DNA of 64,000 bases from Pseudomonas syringae CC1557 (GTDB lineage: Bacteria > Pseudomonadota > Gammaproteobacteria > Pseudomonadales > Pseudomonadaceae). The stretch lies in NCBI RefSeq assembly GCF_000452705.1, contig NZ_CP007014.1:1612001-1676000 (forward strand). Reading direction: 5' to 3'. Below are positions 50,337 to 59,900 of the stretch, piece by piece. The notes under the pieces were generated by a model. The model was not told the DNA's origin and searched no databases. It saw only the letters and a program-made list of their open reading frames with translations. The first letter of the stretch is position 1; each line of letters opens with the position of its first letter. A program made the translations under genes and the position numbers.

Positions 50337-50953
50337 TCGCGTTGGGATTGGCTCATCTGGCGTTTGCCTGGGCACTGTTTGTGTTGTTGGCACCGCTGAC
50401 TTCATCGTTGTGGTGGCGCTGCGGCCTGCTGACGGCGACGTCGCTGTTGAGCGTTGCCTCAATCGACGGCCTGTCGATGGCTGCCTATGCTCGCAGCCTC
50501 ACCGATGATCTGGCGATCAGCAGCCTGGTACTGCTGGGCTGGCTGACCCTGCAACGGCTGGGCGTTGTTAAACCGGTGGCTGCTTCGCCGCACCTGAGCG
50601 TGCTACTGGTCTTTGCCGCGCTGGCCCTGGCGCTGTACCCGGCAACGCTCGGCCTGACCTATTTCGATCCCTACCGCTGGGGCTATAACCCGCGGCCGAT
50701 GATCATCATTGTCGCGCTCATCGCGCTCGGGCTGATCTGTCTGCGTAATACGCTGGGCGTGGTGATGCTGACTGGCGCGACGCTGGCGTTCACGTTCAGG
50801 CTCAAACCTTCGGAAAACTATTGGGACTACCTGGTTGACCCGCTGCTTGCGCTGTATTGCTGCGGCGCTTTGCTGAGTCTGGCTGTCCGTTTTGTTTATC
50901 GCCGCATGACTGCGCAGCGCCGTTCGGCTGCCCTGTCTGCCGGCAACGTATAG
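50333..50953 (+). CDS. Six-helix inner-membrane protein, unknown
   Basis: The 206-residue product is mostly hydrophobic with about six membrane helices and a conserved-looking loop 'GLTYFDPYRWGYNPRP' between helices. The ATG overlaps the stop of the sialidase-like gene (ATGA) and the LTA-synthase gene starts 10 bases after its stop, so it is co-translated with both. No family is recognised. In context it may help move or present a lipid-linked substrate for the transferase downstream. Confidence 0.75.
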   Translation: MIALGLAHLAFAWALFVLLAPLTSSLWWRCGLLTATSLLSVASIDGLSMAAYARSLTDDLAISSLVLLGWLTLQRLGVVKPVAASPHLSVLLVFAALALALYPATLGLTYFDPYRWGYNPRPMIIIVALIALGLICLRNTLGVVMLTGATLAFTFRLKPSENYWDYLVDPLLALYCCGALLSLAVRFVYRRMTAQRRSAALSAGNV

Positions 50954-50963
50954 AGGAACAAGA

Positions 50964-52997
50964 ATGAGTGGGTTGCAATCTCGACGGCTGCGCTATTGGC
51001 TGGGTGCCGTCATGTTGGTGTTCCTGTTGTCGGCGTTGCTGAGGGCGGTGTTTTTTTACGGGTTTTCCGGCATCGAGCCGGGCATGTTGCTGACTCACGG
51101 CGAAGTAGCCGAAACGCTCGGTATCGGCCTGCGCTTCGACCTGCGTCTGGCGCTGCTGATTCTGTTGCCGGTTGCGGTGCTGCTCTGGCTGCCGGGCTGG
51201 AACCTGATCAGCGTGCCAGCTTTACGCTGGCTGTCACGAAGTTATCTGATTCTCGCGCTGGCGATTCTGACGATGATTCATATCGTTGATTTCGGCCATT
51301 ACGCCTACCTCGGGGTCAGGCTCAATGCCAGCGTGATGCGTTATCTGGACGATGCGCAGATTTCCCGCGACATGCTCTGGCAGACTTATCCGGTGCTGTG
51401 GATCACGGCCGGTTGGCTGCTGACCGTCGCTGCTCTGGGCTGGGCATTGCTGCGCCTTGAACGTGTCACGCTGGATCGCGACGCCAGACCGATCAGGCGC
51501 GTGTCGGTGGTGTGGGTATCGGCAGTGATGGTCTGCGCGACTTTTTTCGGGCTGCTGGGCCGGGTCGAAAACCTCAATCTGGAAAACCCGGTGCCGTTGC
51601 GCTGGAGCGATGCGTTTTTCTCCGGCAACAGTCAGGTCGCGGCATTGGGGCTCAACCCGGCGCTGTTTTTGTACGACACGCTCAAGGTTTCCCAATCGCA
51701 CTTCGATGAAGCCCAGGTGCGCGAGCATTACGCGTTGGTTGCGCACTATTTGGGGGTTCACGAGCCCGACGCGCAAGCACTGACTTTCAAGCGTCAGCAG
51801 CTTGTGCAACCTTACCGGCTGCCGGGCGAGCGGCCGCCGAACGTTATGTTCGTGATGCTCGAATCGCTGGGCACCAGTGCGGTCGGGGCTTATGGCAACC
51901 CGCTCAACCCGACGCCGAACCTGGATCATCTGGCGACTCAAAGCTGGTTCTTCAAGCATTTCTATGTGCCGGTCACCGGCACTGCGAAAACTGTCTGGGC
52001 CAGCATCACTGGGGTGCCCGACGTGACGCGTCAGGAAACGGCGACGCGTCATCCACTGCTCACTCGGCAAAACACGATCATCAATGACTTCAAGGGCTAC
52101 GAGAAGCTGTACATGATTGGTGGCAATTCAGGGTGGGCCAACATGAACGCGTTGATCCGCCGCAGCATCGACGACGTGCGCCTGTACGACGAGCGCGACT
52201 GGAAGTCGCCGCAGGTGGACGTATGGGGCGTTTCCGACCTGGACCTGTTCAAGGAGAGCGACCGTATCCTGCGTGCGTTGCCAGCCGACAAACCGTTTTT
52301 TGCCTACGTCCAGACTGCGGGTAATCACCGGCCCTTTACCATTCCCAAAGACAACGACGGCTTTCAGGTCAGCGAAAAGACCATCGAGCAAGTTCAGGCA
52401 GCGGGGTCGCGCAGTGTCGAGCAGTACAATGCCGTGCGCCTGCTGGACTTCAATATCGGGCGTTTGATAGAGCTGGCCAAGGCGGGTGGTTATTACGAGA
52501 ACACCATTTTCGTGCTGTTCGGCGATCACAACACGCGCATCAGCCAGATTCCGCACATGGCGCCAGCCTTCGAGCAACTGGGCCTTGAGAGCAACAACGT
52601 ACCGCTGCTGATTCATGCGCCCGGTCTGCTCGGAACACGCGTGATCGAGGAAGCGGTCGGCCTGGCGGACTTGCTGCCGACCCTGGCGGGCATGGCCGGG
52701 ATGCCATTCACCAGTGGCACGATGGGCCGTGACATCCAGCAGCCAGCACCTGAAGGCGAGCGCGTTGTGCCGCTGGTATTGCGCGAGGGCACCTTTCCGC
52801 TCATCGGCGGCGTCACGCGCGATTACTTATTGCAAATGGAGCACGATGGCAGCTCGCCGACCTTGCACGATCTGGCATCGCCCACGCCGCTGGACAACGT
52901 CGCCGAGCAGAACCCGCAAGAGTTCGAGCGCCTGCGGGACCTGACCCGCGGCCTGCATGAGACGTCGCGATTAATGCTGTACCAGAATGTGCGCTAA
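50964..52997 (+). CDS. LTA-synthase-family membrane transferase/sulfatase
   Basis: The 677-residue product has about five N-terminal membrane helices and a periplasmic alkaline-phosphatase-fold domain. Metal and nucleophile residues sit in 'VMFVMLESLGTSAVGAYGNP' (Glu), the nucleophile Thr in 'PVTGTAKTVWASITG', and 'VLFGDHNTRI' (Asp-His). It resembles phosphoglycerol and phosphoethanolamine transferases that move a headgroup from a phospholipid to a glycan or lipid, and some members act as sulfatases. AGAGGAA precedes the ATG. It closes the operon with the sialidase-like protein, so an envelope or periplasmic glycan is the likely acceptor. Confidence 0.9.
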   Translation: MSGLQSRRLRYWLGAVMLVFLLSALLRAVFFYGFSGIEPGMLLTHGEVAETLGIGLRFDLRLALLILLPVAVLLWLPGWNLISVPALRWLSRSYLILALAILTMIHIVDFGHYAYLGVRLNASVMRYLDDAQISRDMLWQTYPVLWITAGWLLTVAALGWALLRLERVTLDRDARPIRRVSVVWVSAVMVCATFFGLLGRVENLNLENPVPLRWSDAFFSGNSQVAALGLNPALFLYDTLKVSQSHFDEAQVREHYALVAHYLGVHEPDAQALTFKRQQLVQPYRLPGERPPNVMFVMLESLGTSAVGAYGNPLNPTPNLDHLATQSWFFKHFYVPVTGTAKTVWASITGVPDVTRQETATRHPLLTRQNTIINDFKGYEKLYMIGGNSGWANMNALIRRSIDDVRLYDERDWKSPQVDVWGVSDLDLFKESDRILRALPADKPFFAYVQTAGNHRPFTIPKDNDGFQVSEKTIEQVQAAGSRSVEQYNAVRLLDFNIGRLIELAKAGGYYENTIFVLFGDHNTRISQIPHMAPAFEQLGLESNNVPLLIHAPGLLGTRVIEEAVGLADLLPTLAGMAGMPFTSGTMGRDIQQPAPEGERVVPLVLREGTFPLIGGVTRDYLLQMEHDGSSPTLHDLASPTPLDNVAEQNPQEFERLRDLTRGLHETSRLMLYQNVR

Positions 52998-53345
52998 GCC
53001 CGATCAGTAAGACCTGTCAGCGGTCACGACACCTACCAACGGTCGCCCCATGGGCATGGACAGTGGCCGACTTGGGCGCTAATGATGTTAAAGTGCCCAA
53101 AATCTGATCTACGATAAGCCGCTGCGCGTATAGCGCGCAGTTTTCGCCTATCGTGTCTCTGGAAGACGAATCGGCAGGCGACGCAAAAAGCCGGTCCTCA
53201 TGATTAGCTGTTTGCCCTGCGCATCTTTCGTTTTTCATCGTTTGTGTGGGAAAAACCTGTCAGCTTGTGCGCCGAGTCTGTATTTTGCTGCGTGTTTTCG
53301 CTCGAATGCGTTTTCCATCTATCGCACACTCAAGAGCCTTCCTGG
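52998..53345. other. Leader / intergenic region before bphO with a structured element
   Basis: No gene is visible. The region ends the transferase operon and holds the promoter of bphO-bphP. It contains a two-part hairpin at 53111-53154 and, near the start of bphO, an extended frame (from 53244) that lacks homologous character and was not used as start. Confidence 0.5.
53111..53154. repeat. Two-part hairpin upstream of bphO
   Basis: ACGATA (53111-53116) pairs with TATCGT (53149-53154), and inside it CTGCGCG (53122-53128) pairs with CGCGCAG (53134-53140) around TATAG. The inner hairpin is followed by TTTT. It could be the terminator of the transferase gene or a leader structure of bphO, about 190 bases upstream of its ATG. 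Confidence 0.6.
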
Positions 53346-53960
53346 ATGCCGGCAAGTTTTTCATGCGTTCCCCCGTTGAAGTTGCTGGATGCACTTCGCG
53401 CTGAAACGAATCAGTTACACGTTCGACTTGAAAAACGCATGCCGTTTTTTTCATCCGCAATGGACAGCGCTCTTTATCTTCGCCTGCTTAAGGCTTATTA
53501 CGGCTTTCATGCACCGCTTGAAGCGGCTTTGCATGCCAGTGGCTTGATACCTGTTGCGCTTGAACCGCATGATCGGATCAAGGTGCCGATGCTGGTCAGG
53601 GATTTGCGCGCGCTGGGCATGTCTGAAGACGACATCGGGCAACTTCCGGGTTGTCCCCGGCTGCCCGTGGTCGACTCTCCGGGTGCCTGCCTGGGTGTCA
53701 TGTATGTACTGGAAGGTGCGACACTGGGCGGACAGGTATTGCGACGCGAAATGCACAAGCGTCTGGGTGTTGATGAACAAAGCGGTGCCGCTTTCCTCGA
53801 TGTATACGGCAGCGCGACCGGACCGCGCTGGAAGGCGTTTCTGGTTTATCTGGATACGGCGCCGAGAGATACTGTTTTTGCTGATGCTGCGACACATGCA
53901 GCGCACTCCACATTTGCATGTTTCGAGCACTGGCTCGACGGTCAAGAGGTACTGTTATGA
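53346..53960 (+). CDS. bphO: Heme oxygenase, biliverdin-producing
   Basis: The 204-residue product matches the bacterial heme oxygenase family: 'LLDALRAETNQLHVRLEKRM' with the proximal His region, and 'CLGVMYVLEGATLGGQVLRR' with the Gly-rich distal helix. It opens heme to biliverdin IX-alpha, the chromophore of the phytochrome encoded next. I chose the ATG at 53346 (MPASFSC); a longer frame from 53244 is without support. Its stop overlaps the bphP start by four bases (ATGA), so the two are translationally coupled. Confidence 0.93.
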   Translation: MPASFSCVPPLKLLDALRAETNQLHVRLEKRMPFFSSAMDSALYLRLLKAYYGFHAPLEAALHASGLIPVALEPHDRIKVPMLVRDLRALGMSEDDIGQLPGCPRLPVVDSPGACLGVMYVLEGATLGGQVLRREMHKRLGVDEQSGAAFLDVYGSATGPRWKAFLVYLDTAPRDTVFADAATHAAHSTFACFEHWLDGQEVLL

Positions 53961-56194
53961 GCCAACTCGACAATGACTCTTTTGAAGTCCTTTTGGTCAA
54001 TTGCGCAGATGAGCCTATCCAGACTCCCGGTGCCATCCAGCCGCATGGCGTGCTGTTCACGCTGACAGAGCCCGAGCTGACGGTATTGCAGGTCAGTGCC
54101 AACGTGCAGCACCTGCTGGGCCTGTCGCCCGAAGAGGTGCTGGGGCAGACACTGGACTGCATTCTCGGCGCTGGCTGGGCCGACGTTATCAAAAGTACCA
54201 GTGCCCATGACTCTTTCATCGACGCGCCGCGTCTGTTGATGTCGGTCAATGGTGTCGAGTTCGAAGCCTTGCTGCACCGCCATCAGGGTGTGCTGGTTCT
54301 GGAGCTTGAGATTCAGGACAAGGTCGCGCAATCGATCAGTTATTCCGAGCGTACCGGCAACATGGGGCGTATGTTGCGTCAGTTGCATGCGGCGAGTGAT
54401 CTGCAGACGCTGTATGAAGTCAGTGTCCGCGAGATCCAGAAGATGACCGGTTACGACCGGGTACTGATCTATCGTTTTGAAGAAGAAGGCCACGGTCAGG
54501 TGATTGCTGAGTCGTCTGCGCCGTCCATGGAACTGTTCAACGGCCTGTTCTTCCCCGCATCGGATATTCCCGAGCAGGCGCGTGAGCTGTACCGCCGCAA
54601 CTGGCTGCGCATCATTCCGAACGCCGATTACACCCCGGTGCCCCTGGTGCCGCAATTGCGCCCGGACACTCACCAGCAACTCGACCTGAGCTTCTCGACG
54701 CTGCGCAGTGTTTCGCCGATTCACTGCCAGTACATGAAAAACATGGGCGTCCTCTCTTCAATGAGCGTGTCGTTGATTCAGGGCGGCAAATTGTGGGGGC
54801 TGATCAGTTGCGGGCACCGCACGCCGCTGTACGTTTCTCACGAGTTGCGCAGCGCCTGCCAGGCGATTGGTCAGGTGTTGTCGTTGCAGATCAGCGCGAT
54901 GGAAGCACTGGAGATCAGTCGCCAGCGTGAGGCAAAGGTCCTGGCGCTCAAGCAACTGCATCACGCTATGGCCGAGTCCGAAGACAACGTGTTCGACGGC
55001 CTGGCGCAGCAGCCACAATTGCTGATGGACCTGGTGGGTGCTACCGGCGTCGCGATCATCGAGGACCGTCAGACACTTTGCTTCGGCAACTGCCCTGAGC
55101 CTGCCGATATACGGGCGCTGCATGCCTGGATGATGGCAAGTGGCGAACCGGTATATGCCAGTCATCATCTTTCCAGTGTTTTCCCGCCTGCCGAGGCCTA
55201 TCAGCCGATCGCCAGCGGTGTGCTGGCAATGAGTTTGCCCAAGCCTGTGGACAACGGCGTGATCTGGTTTCGTCCCGAGGTCAAGGAAAGTGTCCGCTGG
55301 AGCGGGGATCCGAACAAACCATTGGATCTGGAGAGCTCGGAACATGGCTTGCGCCTGCGTCCGCGTACTTCGTTCGAAATCTGGAAGGTCGAAATGACCG
55401 GCATTGCGACGCAGTGGAGTCACGGCGACGTATATGCCGCCAATGACTTGCGTCGCTCTGCACTGGAAAATGACCTGGCCCGCCAGGTACGCAGAGAGCA
55501 ACAGGCCGTTCGCGCGCGTGACGAACTGGTGGCTGTCGTCTCACATGACCTGCGTAACCCGATGACGGTTATTTCCATGCTGTGCGGGATGATGCAAAAG
55601 TCGTTCAGCTCCGACGGTCCGCATACGTCACGGCGTATTTCCACAGCCATCGATACCATGCAGCAGGCTGCCAGCCGCATGAACGTGCTGCTCGAAGACC
55701 TGCTCGACACCTCGAAGATCGAAGCCGGACGCTACACCATCACACCACAGCCGCTGGAAGTCAGCCAGATCTTCGAAGAGGCCTACACCTTGCTCGCGCC
55801 GTTGGCGATGGACAAATCCATCGAGATGTCCTTCAGCGCCGAGCCGGATATCAAGGTCAATGCCGACCCGGAGCGTCTGTTCCAGGTGCTGTCCAACCTG
55901 ATCGGCAACGCCATCAAGTTCACCCCTAAACTGGGCAAGATTGGCGTGGCGGCGATGTCCAACGGCAGCGAAATCGTGTTCACGGTGCGCGACTCCGGCG
56001 AGGGGATTCTCCCCGAGCAGTTGCCGCACATCTTTGAGCGTTACTGGACCGTCAAGGAAGGCAACCCGACCGGCACCGGCCTGGGCCTGTACATCTCGCA
56101 AGGCATCATCAAAGCCCACGGCGGTGAACTGTCGGCTCACAGTCAGTTGGGGCAGGGCAGCGAATTCCGCTTTACGGTGCCGATGGCGCATTGA
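53957..56194 (+). CDS. bphP: Bacteriophytochrome histidine kinase
   Basis: The 745-residue product has the PAS-GAF-PHY photosensory core and a kinase module. Cys16, in 'LLVNCADEPIQTPGAIQPHG', is the biliverdin attachment site. The GAF domain has 'FFPASDIPEQAREL', and the PHY domain has the tongue 'VRWSGDPNKPLD' and 'RLRPRTSFEIWKVE'. The kinase has His in 'VVSHDLRNPMTVI', 'NLIGNAIKFTP' and 'GTGLGLYISQGII'. It is a red/far-red light sensor in the cytoplasm. No response regulator gene follows, in line with what I recall of P. syringae BphP1. A 12-bp hairpin follows the gene. Confidence 0.96.
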   Translation: MSQLDNDSFEVLLVNCADEPIQTPGAIQPHGVLFTLTEPELTVLQVSANVQHLLGLSPEEVLGQTLDCILGAGWADVIKSTSAHDSFIDAPRLLMSVNGVEFEALLHRHQGVLVLELEIQDKVAQSISYSERTGNMGRMLRQLHAASDLQTLYEVSVREIQKMTGYDRVLIYRFEEEGHGQVIAESSAPSMELFNGLFFPASDIPEQARELYRRNWLRIIPNADYTPVPLVPQLRPDTHQQLDLSFSTLRSVSPIHCQYMKNMGVLSSMSVSLIQGGKLWGLISCGHRTPLYVSHELRSACQAIGQVLSLQISAMEALEISRQREAKVLALKQLHHAMAESEDNVFDGLAQQPQLLMDLVGATGVAIIEDRQTLCFGNCPEPADIRALHAWMMASGEPVYASHHLSSVFPPAEAYQPIASGVLAMSLPKPVDNGVIWFRPEVKESVRWSGDPNKPLDLESSEHGLRLRPRTSFEIWKVEMTGIATQWSHGDVYAANDLRRSALENDLARQVRREQQAVRARDELVAVVSHDLRNPMTVISMLCGMMQKSFSSDGPHTSRRISTAIDTMQQAASRMNVLLEDLLDTSKIEAGRYTITPQPLEVSQIFEEAYTLLAPLAMDKSIEMSFSAEPDIKVNADPERLFQVLSNLIGNAIKFTPKLGKIGVAAMSNGSEIVFTVRDSGEGILPEQLPHIFERYWTVKEGNPTGTGLGLYISQGIIKAHGGELSAHSQLGQGSEFRFTVPMAH

Positions 56195-56201
56195 TTGCTT
56201 T

Positions 56202-56236
56202 CTCGGGCTTGAGGGTGTTTTTCACTCAAGCCCGAG
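56202..56236. terminator. Bidirectional hairpin between bphP and the convergent gene
   Basis: CTCGGGCTTGAG (56202-56213) and CTCAAGCCCGAG (56225-56236) are exact reverse complements around an 11-base, T-rich loop. It starts eight bases after the bphP stop, and the convergent gene stops at 56242. Lack of a long T-run after either arm lowers certainty. Confidence 0.65.
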
Positions 56237-56241
56237 TAGCA

Positions 56242-56994
56242 TCAGCCCTGATGCCAGTTAGTGGCATTTTCAGTGTATTCAGCAGTGGCTGGCAGTACCT
56301 CGCGCAGGAACGCGAGGTATTTGCTCATTAATTCTTTGCTGGGAAAGCGGGCGGCGAACCCTGTCGTCACGTCGGTGCAGTGGATGATGACCATCAGGCG
56401 TTTGTGATCGACCGTGACGAAGTTGTGTTCGTGCCAGGGGCGGGTCTGCCGGTGATGGATCGGGTTTTCCCAGTTCAGCAGCTTGACGGCGGTGATAAAA
56501 GCCATCGCCACCGGGCCGATCAGGAACAGCAATGAGCCGGTGATCAGGGCGACAAGAACGAATATTATGATGACGAACAGGGCAATGCCTTTAAACAGGC
56601 CGGACGCGAAGTTGGGGTAGTGGAGGTAGTATTCGACAGAGGCTCGGTCGGTTTTGATGGCGTAGTGGTAGATGGTTTTCTGGCGGATGAGCAGGCTTAC
56701 GAAATAGGCATAATTTCCCGCAAAAACCAGTATAAGTATGACTGCCCAATATGGTTTCTGAATGAATGCATCCCACCATATCCAGACATTGAACAGAAAC
56801 ATGGCTATATACCCGATTCCTAAAAGTAGCTGCATTCGCATGATTTCTCTATTATGAAATGCGATGGTTTTAATTTTCCAGTTCAGGATGTTTCTGCCTG
56901 TTGAGGGATGTATCGCCGTTTCCGGCTCTACCAAGTTAACGTGGTTTTCTGTAGTTATGGCTTTCTGCTGGGGTGCTGATTGATCTATTGTCAT
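56242..56994 (-). CDS. Membrane protein, probable immunity to the T6SS effector
   Basis: The 250-residue product has about four membrane helices ('LLLGIGYIAMFLFNVWIWWD', 'AVILILVFAGNYAYFVSLLI', 'LFVIIIFVLVALITGSLLFL', 'GPVAMAFITAVKLL') and a cytoplasmic C-terminal part. I know no named family. The ATG at 56994 lies four bases after the stop of the VasX-like effector gene, and GCGGAA precedes it, so it is co-expressed with the toxin. A membrane immunity protein paired with a pore-forming VasX toxin (as TsiV2 pairs with VasX in Vibrio) would fit. This is inference from position and topology. Confidence 0.65.
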   Translation of the reverse strand: MTIDQSAPQQKAITTENHVNLVEPETAIHPSTGRNILNWKIKTIAFHNREIMRMQLLLGIGYIAMFLFNVWIWWDAFIQKPYWAVILILVFAGNYAYFVSLLIRQKTIYHYAIKTDRASVEYYLHYPNFASGLFKGIALFVIIIFVLVALITGSLLFLIGPVAMAFITAVKLLNWENPIHHRQTRPWHEHNFVTVDHKRLMVIIHCTDVTTGFAARFPSKELMSKYLAFLREVLPATAEYTENATNWHQG

Positions 56995-56998
56995 ATTA

Positions 56999-59900
56999 TT
57001 ATTCCGCAATTTCGAGCGTCAAGAAGCCCGCTCGACTTGATGCCTTCACTTCGAGATCAGTTGCTGTCAAACCATCGATAGATGTACTTCCTTGAGCGCC
57101 TAACTCCATCTGGAATAGATAGCCATTATCTTCTTCGCCAGGATTTATGAGGTTTTGTGGATACCAAATTTGAAGCTCCAAGTAAGATGCGTCTTGTTTT
57201 AATGGGACCCAAGTTTCCCAAATAACATCCTCGTTCTCGGGTGGCATCCGTGGGAACGTGAAGTCTTCATTGGCTTTTTCTATGCGCTTTCCGGTCAAAG
57301 ACCCAAACTGACTGGTATTTCTGAGCTGCCCCCGATCCAGAAAATCTTCATGTATTGAGTTTTCAATTTTTTCTACGGGCATCAGGCCCCAAGGGCGCTT
57401 GCTGCTGATAACGTTGAAGTGCACAGAAGAGCCCCGGATGGCGCTCGGTAGGCGGAGTTGTATACCGACACCATTTTGTACGGCTACGCTCATGTAATCG
57501 CCCTTACCGAGGTATCGATCTTCATAATGCACGGTGCTTTTCACATGGAGTTGTGGGCCCAGCTGTATCTCTAATAAGCCGCGAATCTCGTCGTTCTGCC
57601 CTTGCGCGGTTTCTGGATAGCGGTGTTGAGGTGCTCGGGACCAGCAGGATTTGCGTAGCCACCAGCCGACGCTATCTTGTTTCAAGTAATTCAATGCCAT
57701 GGTTGCGAAAAGATAGATTGCACCTGTAACGAGGAGGGCAACGCTAAACCAAGGGCTCATGACGAAGATAGTCAGCCTGCTCACAGGAGAAGTGCCTACC
57801 AGCAATTGAGCGAGTGAACCTAAGCCCATCGCAGCGGTAGCAAATCCTTTTGTCATGGTCGCATTTTTTTCTGCTGAAGTTTTCAGCTTGCTCCAGTCAT
57901 CGTGAATGTCGACTACTTCCAACGTGGCCGCCGCTACCCCAAACGCCCCCATCGCCACCATCGAGCCTCTGAATCCGCGTATCGCATCACCCCAAACTGC
58001 ATTGCCCCGTGCTTTCCAATAAGCCGCTGATTGGTCAAGAATGCCGATGTCATATCCGCCAATCACAAGTGGCTTTGCCGTACTGATAATCGCCCAAGGC
58101 GCTTCAACAAACACCGCCATCAACAGGTTAAAGCTATACCCCAACCCGTAAGTGACCTTGCCAATGTCCTTCAGACTGAAATCCCCATCTTTCGTCAGGT
58201 CCCGATAGGTGAGGGCGGTATTGATGAAGTTGGCCATGATCACGCCCCAGGTGATCGAGCCCGCGATACCGCCCAGCTTGTCGATCCAGCGTTTGGCGTG
58301 GGCGAGCCAGTCCTTGGTAATGGCTTTGCCGGTCTGGAAGTACTGGCGAATTTCGTCCTGCAACTGCTTCGCATATTCTTTGTTCTGAAAGTCGAGCAGG
58401 GCGGGCATGCTCAGTTCATGCAGACGAAGTCTTTCCCTCAGGGCATTCAGGTGGTTGGCGGTGCTTTTGCGGGTGTTGTAGGCGGTCGGGTAGAGCCAGC
58501 TGCGGCGAGTGTCGCTGATCTGTTTGTTAAGCACCTGCCACTCACGTATCCACTGTTTGAGCCTGGTGAAGACCTGTTGATTGATCGCGATACGTGTCGG
58601 CGAATCAAGCAGGACCTGACCGATCAACAGCGTGCGAATCAGGGCAACGATGTTCTGCTTTTTGCCAATTGCGTGGCGGCTGTCGATAGGCACCCACGCC
58701 AGCAGGATACTTTCAAGTGTCGCCTTGCCTGCGCCGCTGGCCAGGTCGCCGAGTGCTTTGAAGGTGTCTTGAACCGGTTGCTTCAGTGCCTTCATCCACG
58801 GTTTGTCGGCAAAGCCCTGATGATTGAGCGCGCCATTGAGCTCGCCGATGCGCGTGGCCAGGTTAGTCACGTCACCAAGGCCGTTGAGCAGTGCATTGGC
58901 TTCGTGATGCAGGGCGTCTTTGAGCGCGGGCGAGAAGCCATAGCGCAAGGTGCCAAACAGGCTGCTGGTGTTGGCTTCCTGTTCGGCAAGCCAGGCGCTG
59001 GCTGCGTTGTCCTGCGCGTAGATGATCTGCAGATTGAGCAGGATCATTTGCAGGTACAGCAGGGTGTTCGGGTGGGTGGTGTCAATGAACAGCTTGAGTG
59101 GTTCCGTGCCCAGGTATGTTGACCACTGGCGGAAATCGCTCTGCGTGTCACGCACCTGTTGCAGCAGCTTTTCGCCGGCCGGCAGATGCTGCAGGAGGTA
59201 CTGACGCGCACCGGTGAAATCGACTTCGCGCCGCCATTTATGGCGATCCTTCCAGACTTGCGCGTCCTGTTCGGAAGGTGCGCTACCATAACGCGCTTCA
59301 ATGGATTTGCGCATGTCTAAACTTTTGAACATGTCCGGCAGCACCAGAAAGTCTCCGGGCACCGAGCTGCTGTTGATCTGCGCCTCTTCAATGATGCATT
59401 GATCAAACCAGGCCTCGACGTCGCTCAGGTACTGGTGCGTTCCAGCCGCATCACCGCGTACCGATGCGGGCAGTTTCTCCGGTTCGCTTTCAGCGCCACA
59501 CAGCGTGGTAACGGTCTGGGCGATCTGAATCTTGTGTTCGTGTTCGGCTTGCCAGTTGCGGTATGCCGCCTGATCGGCGGCCAGTTGCATGCCCAGGTCA
59601 TTGAAAACGGCCAACGGGTCGTCAAGGGCGATGAGCAGCGAGCTGTCCTTGTCGTCCACGCTGCCCAGCCAGAAAACGTCAGCGCCGACCGGCGAAAACA
59701 ACGATGTGGCCTCGTCGCTGGATGGCGAACGGGCAGTGGGAATCGCCGAATCTGCAAAACGGCCGTCGTCAATAACGTTGCCTTTGTCGACATCCGCCAC
59801 GGCCTCTGCGATGTGGTTTAGCGGCAGGGTGTCCGGCTCGGCCATGGTGATGCAGTAGCGGGGCAGGTCCAGCGCTTTCATCCATAACGCGCGACTCGGC

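Noticed and set aside
58031..59122. 363-codon plus-strand frame opposite the VasX-type gene
   Set aside because: Antisense shadow; the minus-strand frame carries the VasX N-terminal domain and is continuous over the whole interval.
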